Shown here: piece after piece, positions 59,832 to 64,000 of the stretch
Layout: every line of letters begins with the position of its first letter
Numbering within the stretch: position 1 is the first letter of the stretch
Assembly (NCBI GenBank): GCA_001464625.1
Contig: LNFJ01000016.1
Span: 1-64,000, forward strand
Source: Bacteroidia bacterium Ga0077558
GTDB taxonomy: Bacteria > Bacteroidota > Bacteroidia > Chitinophagales > Chitinophagaceae
Length of the DNA: 64,000 nucleotides
Direction: 5' to 3'
Notes under the pieces: generated by a model
Databases searched by the model: none
What the model saw: only the letters and a program-made list of their open reading frames with translations
Told to the model about the DNA's origin: nothing
Translations under genes and position numbers: made by a program

Positions 59832-60659
59832 ATGCAAAGCCTCAAACTAACACACTTTCTCTTCATTTCTTTTTTCGTTTCTTTTTTGTTTACGTCAATC
59901 GATCTTTTTTCTCAAACAGATACACCATGTTCGGCAGGTGTAGTTTTCGCAACTACAATAACTGTTGGTGGTACTTGTAATTTGCAAGCTGGAACATCTG
60001 TTGGTGCCATTCAACAAACTAATTCAGCAAGTGGGGGTACACCCAGTTGTGGTAGCATGGGCCCTGATGTATGGTACTCGTTTGTAGCACCGGCTACAGC
60101 CACTTATCAAATCAACACGGAACTGGGTACAATGGGTGATGGAGTAATGGCCTTGTATACCGGTATTTGTGGTGACTGGACACAATTGGATTGTAATGAT
60201 GATGCTGTAGGTCTGGCCCCGCAAATTACACAGCCCTTAGCTGCCGGCATCAGGTATTTGATCCGGTTTTGGGGCTACGGTGGTGAAACGGGTACGTTCA
60301 GCATTTGTGTGCAACAGCTTACAGCCTTACCACTAAACCTGCTTTCTTTCAGCGGGCAAAGAGTGGGTAACAGGCATCAGTTGAATTGGGAAACGTCAAT
60401 GGAAGAAAATACCAGCCATTTTGAAATAGAGAAAAGTAGGGATGGTATCAATTTTACTTTTCTTACACAAGTAGCAGCAGCGGGATCGGGTGCTAATAGT
60501 TATACTGCCACGGATGCACAGTTGCAAACAGGTGACAATTACTACCGGCTGAGATCAGTTGATAAAGATGGCCGTTATACCTACAGTAAAATTATTTTGT
60601 TGCAGGTCGTTGCTAATAGTTTAGATAAATCGCTGCAAGTGCATCCCAGTTTGGCCTAA
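59832..60659 (+). CDS. T9SS cargo protein, truncated before its sorting domain
   Basis: A 275-residue secreted protein with signal peptide MQSLKLTHFLFISFFVSFLFTSIDLFSQ. The head has a Cys-rich beta domain, TDTPCSAGVVFATTITVGGTCNLQAG ... GDGVMALYTGICGDWTQLDCNDDAVGLAPQITQPLAAGIRYLIRFWGYGGETGTFSICVQQLT, followed by the linker LPLNLLSFSGQRVGNRHQLNWETSMEENTSHFEIEKSRDGINFTFLTQVAAAGSGANSYTATDAQ. It ends at a TAA (60657) exactly where the type A sorting domain should start (LQVHPS-L-A, with the homologues' HPNPAKG). The sorting domain continues in frame from 60660 to 60872. Confidence 0.85.
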   Translation: MQSLKLTHFLFISFFVSFLFTSIDLFSQTDTPCSAGVVFATTITVGGTCNLQAGTSVGAIQQTNSASGGTPSCGSMGPDVWYSFVAPATATYQINTELGTMGDGVMALYTGICGDWTQLDCNDDAVGLAPQITQPLAAGIRYLIRFWGYGGETGTFSICVQQLTALPLNLLSFSGQRVGNRHQLNWETSMEENTSHFEIEKSRDGINFTFLTQVAAAGSGANSYTATDAQLQTGDNYYRLRSVDKDGRYTYSKIILLQVVANSLDKSLQVHPSLA

Positions 60660-60872
60660 AGGCAAATACAGGTAATAGCCACAGAGGGAACAATTTCCGC
60701 CAATGCTGTTATTACTATCTATAATCTGCGAGGGCAAAAAATGACAAGTATCAATGCCCGTGGTCAGCAACCTACCACTATTAATATTACTAGTTATCCT
60801 GCCGGTACTTATATTGTAGAATTTGTAAGTGGAGAAGTAGCACTTCGAACAAAATTAATTAAAGTAGATTAA
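60660..60872 (+). pseudogene. detached T9SS C-terminal sorting domain
   Basis: Same frame as the preceding gene, after its stop: RQIQVIATEGTISANAVITIYNLRGQKMTSINARGQQPTTINITSYPAGTYIVEFVSGEVALRTKLIKVD. This is a type A sorting domain (Gly-Gln block, YPAGTYIVEF, final KLIKV). Without it the cargo cannot be recognised by the type IX system unless the stop is read through. Confidence 0.75.
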
Positions 60873-60889
60873 GTCCGTATATTGTTTTT

Positions 60890-60928
60890 GCAGCAAGTCG
60901 TTACTACAAATGGCTTGCTGCTTTTTTT
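60890..60928 (+). terminator. intrinsic terminator
   Basis: 8-bp stem GCAGCAAG/CTTGCTGC, 16-base loop, then TTTTTTT, 17 bases beyond the sorting-domain stop. Confidence 0.8.
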
Positions 60929-61234
60929 ATAGAACCCGGGCCACGAGGGCAAAGTGGTTGTTTTAATCAAAATAATATATTCGCAAAGCTGATGCTTCAT
61001 TGCAAACTAAGCATTACAACCTTAAAGTTTTTATAGGATTTATTAGAGGGCAAGACTACGGAGAAAGCAGTATTCAATTACTTTATCAGCAAGCATTATA
61101 ATCAGATAAAAAATATTGTGGTTTCAAATTGATAGGAAGACATTTATTTTTCGCTTTGGTTGTTGCCTGTCTGCCATTAAGAGCTTTGTATTATCACCAA
61201 TCACTACGTGAAGCAACAACACTTTTTCTATTCT
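60929..61234. other. intergenic stretch, no supported gene
   Basis: 306 bases. A 30-codon open fragment ending near 61131 (LLEGKTTEKAVFNYFISKHYNQIKNIVVSN) has a faint resemblance to sigma-factor region 2 but no start codon. Nothing else seen. Confidence 0.4.
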
Positions 61235-61666
61235 TTATTTCAGGTTATTATATTTCAATTGTTTGATTTCACTTATTTGTATGGTGGGCTGAATATTGGT
61301 GTAATTTTTTATATCGTTGAGAATAGCCTCTATGTTTTGTGATACAGCTTTGTTGTAGTCAGCAACATTATAACAATAGAAATAACCAATAGCTACAAAA
61401 GGAGCTTCTGCACCGGGTGTTCTGCCGCCAATGCCCTTATCAATTTCATAAAATTTTAAATTGCTGCCCAGTAATCCCGCCATCATAGGCATATGTGTTT
61501 TTTCATAATAGTCCATGTCAAAGCTTTTTCCTTCTCCGGCCGGGTAAAGTATCGATACTTTAAACATACCTTTTTCCGGGGTGGGTGTATGTTTTAATTG
61601 AGTTGATTTACAACTTAACAATCCCAGTATCGCAAAGTATACAGGCAGGAGTTTTAGTTTATGCAT
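61235..61666 (-). CDS. EthD-domain lipoprotein
   Basis: A 143-residue lipoprotein starting MHKLKLLPVYFAILGLLSC, followed by an EthD domain: FKVSILYPAGEGKSFDMDYYEKTHMPMMAGLLGSNLKFYEIDKGIGGRTPGAEAPFVAIGYFYCYNVADYNKAVSQNIEAILNDIKNYTNIQPTIQISEI. The FDMDYYEKTHMPMM block is the EthD ferredoxin-like signature (originally from ethyl tert-butyl ether degradation); here the reaction is unknown. ATG 61666 is chosen because the upstream reading lacks the signal. Confidence 0.82.
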   Translation of the reverse strand: MHKLKLLPVYFAILGLLSCKSTQLKHTPTPEKGMFKVSILYPAGEGKSFDMDYYEKTHMPMMAGLLGSNLKFYEIDKGIGGRTPGAEAPFVAIGYFYCYNVADYNKAVSQNIEAILNDIKNYTNIQPTIQISEIKQLKYNNLK

Positions 61667-61865
61667 GCTACATATTTGCCTATCGATCGTTTGTTTTTTA
61701 TGAGTTGTTTTCATTGAAGCCAGTGTTAAAACAAATTTACTTTTTAGGTTTAATAATATAGGCAATAGTTAACCGGAGAATACAAGCATTTTTTATTTTG
61801 GTAACACTACGTACAACGGGGCAAAGAATAAGTGTTTAAGCTTACTAGAATTGAAAGCTTCCTCT

Positions 61866-61873
61866 TATATTTG
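61866..61873 (+). promoter_or_regulatory. -7 promoter box TATATTTG
   Basis: TATATTTG, exact TAnnTTTG match, 36 bases before the ATG at 61910 of the T9SS cargo gene. Confidence 0.5.
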
Positions 61874-61909
61874 CAGGTTTAAAATCTAATATATAAAAAA
61901 CACATCTTC

Positions 61910-63727
61910 ATGAAATCAATTTTTCTTTGGGTTAGTCCAAAGTCATTACTTCTAACTGCTTTCTTTTTTTCTTCGCTGCAAATCACATTTGCGCAGTCTA
62001 TTTTTGATGCCAACTATAATAATTTTAATTTTCTTGCGGCAAATAAAATACACAAAGTAGGTGCTAACGGTTCTGCGGCTGGCAATATTACACTGTACAC
62101 CAATGTCATTACTATTGGCGCACAACAAATAGATTGTATTGTAACTACCGTTAGTCTTTCTGGAGGAACGTTTACACTACCGGGTAGTCCGGGGGCAGGT
62201 ACCATCCCTTTTGATTATAGCGCCACAACGGGTTTAGGTATGTCGGACAACCAGGATCGTTTTTTCTCACCCACCTTCAACTGGACAGCTGCAGGCAGTT
62301 GCCGGTTTCGTTTTCAGTTTATTTTGGGAGGTAGTTATAATGATGGTACAAATACCGGAACAGCTGTCATTTTACAAAATGTGTATGTTAATACCTATGA
62401 TATTGATGGCAACGGATCGGGCAGCTCCAATCAAAATAATGAGTTCTCTGCTTTTAATACAGCGCAGTATAAAACAGCTACCGGCGGTGTGCTTGTACCA
62501 AGTTACAATGCTACCACTGGTTTTACAAGGTTCCGTTCTAATACTACTACCAATACCACTGCTGTGGTTAATGATAATACAAGGTTGCGAATAGGGTATA
62601 ATCAAGTAAGCACTCTGGAAATTATTGTAGGTGCAGATGGTGGTGGAGCCGCCTATTATTTTCTTGACCTTGGCCAGGGTCCAGCCTGGACATCCACACC
62701 ACCGGTTATTTCCACACCTGTGTTAGATATGAGTACTACGAATGGCGGGTTGAATAATAATTTGCAAACTTGCTTTTTAGCAACCCGTTTTACTGAAGGG
62801 GCAGGTAATATTACCGGATCATCTAATGCTGTTACAGAAATGGAGATACAAATTCCGACAGCAGAAATTCTTGATGGAAATTCGGAAGTGCTGCTGCCCA
62901 CTACACCAACGGGTGTTACAGATTCAATCAGGTTGGGTACACCTTTTACCGGCACACAGAGTGTAGTCATTAGCGGTGTAACTTACCAGGTTGCACGGTC
63001 TGCAAGTGGCGGTATAAACACAATTAGAATTACGCCTACCAGTGGCACCTTTACTACGGCACAGGCAGAAGCATTTTTTGACGAACTAAGATATATCAAC
63101 AGAAGAGCTTTACCCACCGCCGGTAATCGCAATTTCAGTGTAACAATGAGAGAGAATTTCTTAAAGTCGGTACCTGCAGTTTTTCAAATGAATGTTAACT
63201 GCAGTACGTTGCCGGTAACATGGCTTTCCTTTACCGCTACAAAGCAAACTGCAGGCACTGTTATATTAAACTGGCGTACTACCAATGAAGTGAATGCAAA
63301 AGATTACCTGGTACAGTACAGCACCAATGGTACTAACTGGAGTATATTATCAACTATATCAGCAACCAATAACAGTAGCACTGTTTCCAACTATCAATAC
63401 ATTCATACCACACCTGCGGCGGCAGCTAACTTCTATCGTATTGTACAAAGAGATATGGATGGCCAAACAGATATTAGCATTGTTAGACAACTCTCATTCT
63501 CAAATGGAATACCTGCTTTGCAATTGATGGGCAACACGGTTACAGATGGTAATTTGCAGTTGCGCATCAATGAACCAGCGGTTTTGCAGCTAATAGGAAG
63601 CAACGGACAGGTGTTGCTTAGTAAGATGATGAGCATCGGTACGCAGACTATTGATGTGAGTGGTTATGCAGCCGGTATCTATCACTTGCGGTATAATAAT
63701 ATTGTTACCAAATTATTGATACAATAA
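61910..63727 (+). CDS. T9SS cargo protein, 605 residues, with sorting domain
   Basis: A 605-residue surface protein with signal peptide (MKSIFLWVSPKSLLLTAFFFSSLQITFAQ), a beta-rich N-terminal domain (SIFDANYNNFNFLAANKIHKVGANGSAAGNITLYTNVITIGAQQIDCIVTTVSLSGGTFTLPG), and a middle cadherin-like block. The C-terminal linker LPVTWLSFTATKQTAGTVILNWRTTNEVNAKDYLVQYSTNGTNWSILSTISATNNSS precedes a type A sorting domain ending INEPAVLQLIGSNGQVLLSKMMSIGTQTIDVSGYAAGIYHLRYNNIVTKLLIQ. Intact, unlike the neighbouring cargo. Function unknown. Confidence 0.9.
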   Translation: MKSIFLWVSPKSLLLTAFFFSSLQITFAQSIFDANYNNFNFLAANKIHKVGANGSAAGNITLYTNVITIGAQQIDCIVTTVSLSGGTFTLPGSPGAGTIPFDYSATTGLGMSDNQDRFFSPTFNWTAAGSCRFRFQFILGGSYNDGTNTGTAVILQNVYVNTYDIDGNGSGSSNQNNEFSAFNTAQYKTATGGVLVPSYNATTGFTRFRSNTTTNTTAVVNDNTRLRIGYNQVSTLEIIVGADGGGAAYYFLDLGQGPAWTSTPPVISTPVLDMSTTNGGLNNNLQTCFLATRFTEGAGNITGSSNAVTEMEIQIPTAEILDGNSEVLLPTTPTGVTDSIRLGTPFTGTQSVVISGVTYQVARSASGGINTIRITPTSGTFTTAQAEAFFDELRYINRRALPTAGNRNFSVTMRENFLKSVPAVFQMNVNCSTLPVTWLSFTATKQTAGTVILNWRTTNEVNAKDYLVQYSTNGTNWSILSTISATNNSSTVSNYQYIHTTPAAAANFYRIVQRDMDGQTDISIVRQLSFSNGIPALQLMGNTVTDGNLQLRINEPAVLQLIGSNGQVLLSKMMSIGTQTIDVSGYAAGIYHLRYNNIVTKLLIQ

Positions 63728-63754
63728 TTTAAATTTTACAGGTAAAGAAAAATT

Positions 63755-63785
63755 AAAGCTGCGGTGAGTAACTGCAGCTTTTTTT
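63755..63785 (+). terminator. intrinsic terminator after the T9SS cargo gene
   Basis: 8-bp stem AAAGCTGC/GCAGCTTT, followed by TTTTT. Confidence 0.8.
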
Positions 63786-63857
63786 ATGCCGTGTTGTTTT
63801 TGTGAAACCACTGCCGGGCGGAAATACCAAATGTAAAAGGGTGAGTCTTTAGTTCGT

Positions 63858-63893
63858 GTGGCTGGTGCCTGCCAACCGGCAGGCACCAGCCAC
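63858..63893. repeat. 16-bp perfect inverted repeat
   Basis: GTGGCTGGTGCCTGCC and its exact reverse complement around a 4-base loop AACC. It is much more GC-rich than its surroundings, which suggests a repeated extragenic palindrome. Copies elsewhere in the genome cannot be seen here. Confidence 0.65.
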
Positions 63894-63980
63894 GGCGTGT
63901 TATTTTTTGCGGAATACCCGCCAAGGGGAAAAAAATTATCAACTCAGCCTGATTTTTTTTACATTTAGGAAAACAGCACT

Positions 63981-64000
63981 ATGAGCAATAAACAATTCAA
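63981..64000 (+). CDS. start of an unidentified gene (partial)
   Basis: An ATG at 63981 opens a frame MSNKQF that runs off the edge. Too short to identify; proposed only because an ATG follows a gene-free stretch. Confidence 0.3.

Noticed and set aside
60929-61234. Fragment LLEGKTTEKAVFNYFISKHYNQIKNIVVSN as a sigma-factor remnant
   Set aside because: The likeness to sigma region 2 is faint, there is no start codon, and no other part of a sigma factor is found.

Overview
The window looks like chromosomal DNA of a Bacteroidota bacterium, most likely family Chitinophagaceae. Evidence: AT-rich DNA, T9SS C-terminal sorting domains, a TonB receptor with an N-terminal carboxypeptidase-like domain, a LytTR/LytS pair, families typical of the phylum (DUF3667, DUF5723, DUF6958-like, SYLF, FAS1), and promoter boxes matching the Bacteroidota -7 consensus TAnnTTTG. 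I see no insertion sequence, phage, CRISPR array or rRNA. One tRNA gene, tRNA-Leu(CAA), is present.

Layout. 1-10.7 kb: end of an acyl-CoA carboxylase gene with two tiny membrane-protein genes beside it, a flavin reductase/DUF2071 pair, a fasciclin protein, a secreted 23-residue-repeat protein, an NlpC/P60 lipoprotein, a fusion protein-permease-ATPase ABC operon, a Cu/Zn superoxide dismutase with a broken start, and a methyltransferase. 10.8-17.9 kb: minus-strand envelope proteins, a DPP-IV-like S9 peptidase and an APC permease. 18-22.5 kb: an accessory-looking stretch with an AraC regulator carrying a metal-binding-like N-terminus, a small TPR membrane protein, a cupin, a lipoprotein, an orphan kinase, a 42-residue membrane peptide, a probable non-coding RNA and small charged proteins. 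22.5-36.6 kb: LytTR/LytS pair, DUF5694 and DUF5723 proteins, DEAD-box helicase, cyclase/TolB/TPR fusion, dCMP deaminase with a NamZ-type enzyme, SYLF protein and a T9SS cargo. 36.7-43.3 kb: tRNA-Leu, mannonate dehydratase, HscB, a lysine/saccharopine-type dehydrogenase, TrmN6, TsaD and a MacB-like permease. 43.3-50.9 kb: small redox or stress proteins (PPOX, CDGSH, DUF2200, DUF4431), two more cupins, and an OmpA/TSP3 protein with a broken signal peptide. 51-64 kb: TonB receptor, an unknown two-gene unit, a HipA-like kinase/DUF3037 pair, hydrolase, PQQ sugar dehydrogenase, EthD lipoprotein and two T9SS cargos, one interrupted by a stop codon.

The most interesting signal is a directional 38-bp element found six times in non-coding DNA: box 1 close to GTGTGAATTATATAA, exactly 17 bases, then (G/A)TAA(C/T)A preceded by T. 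Each copy points at a gene start or at the probable ncRNA: the APC permease, the 106-aa TPR membrane protein, the 42-aa peptide, the ncRNA, the OmpA/TSP3 protein and one cupin. It looks like a promoter class for an unidentified alternative sigma factor or activator that ties these accessory genes into a regulon.

Other points: two apparent homopolymer frameshifts (sodC, ompA), a nonsense codon separating a T9SS sorting domain from its cargo, a decayed paralogue of the 8.1-kb gene at 22.4 kb, and a 12-bp inverted operator-like repeat between the LytS-like kinase and its divergent neighbour.
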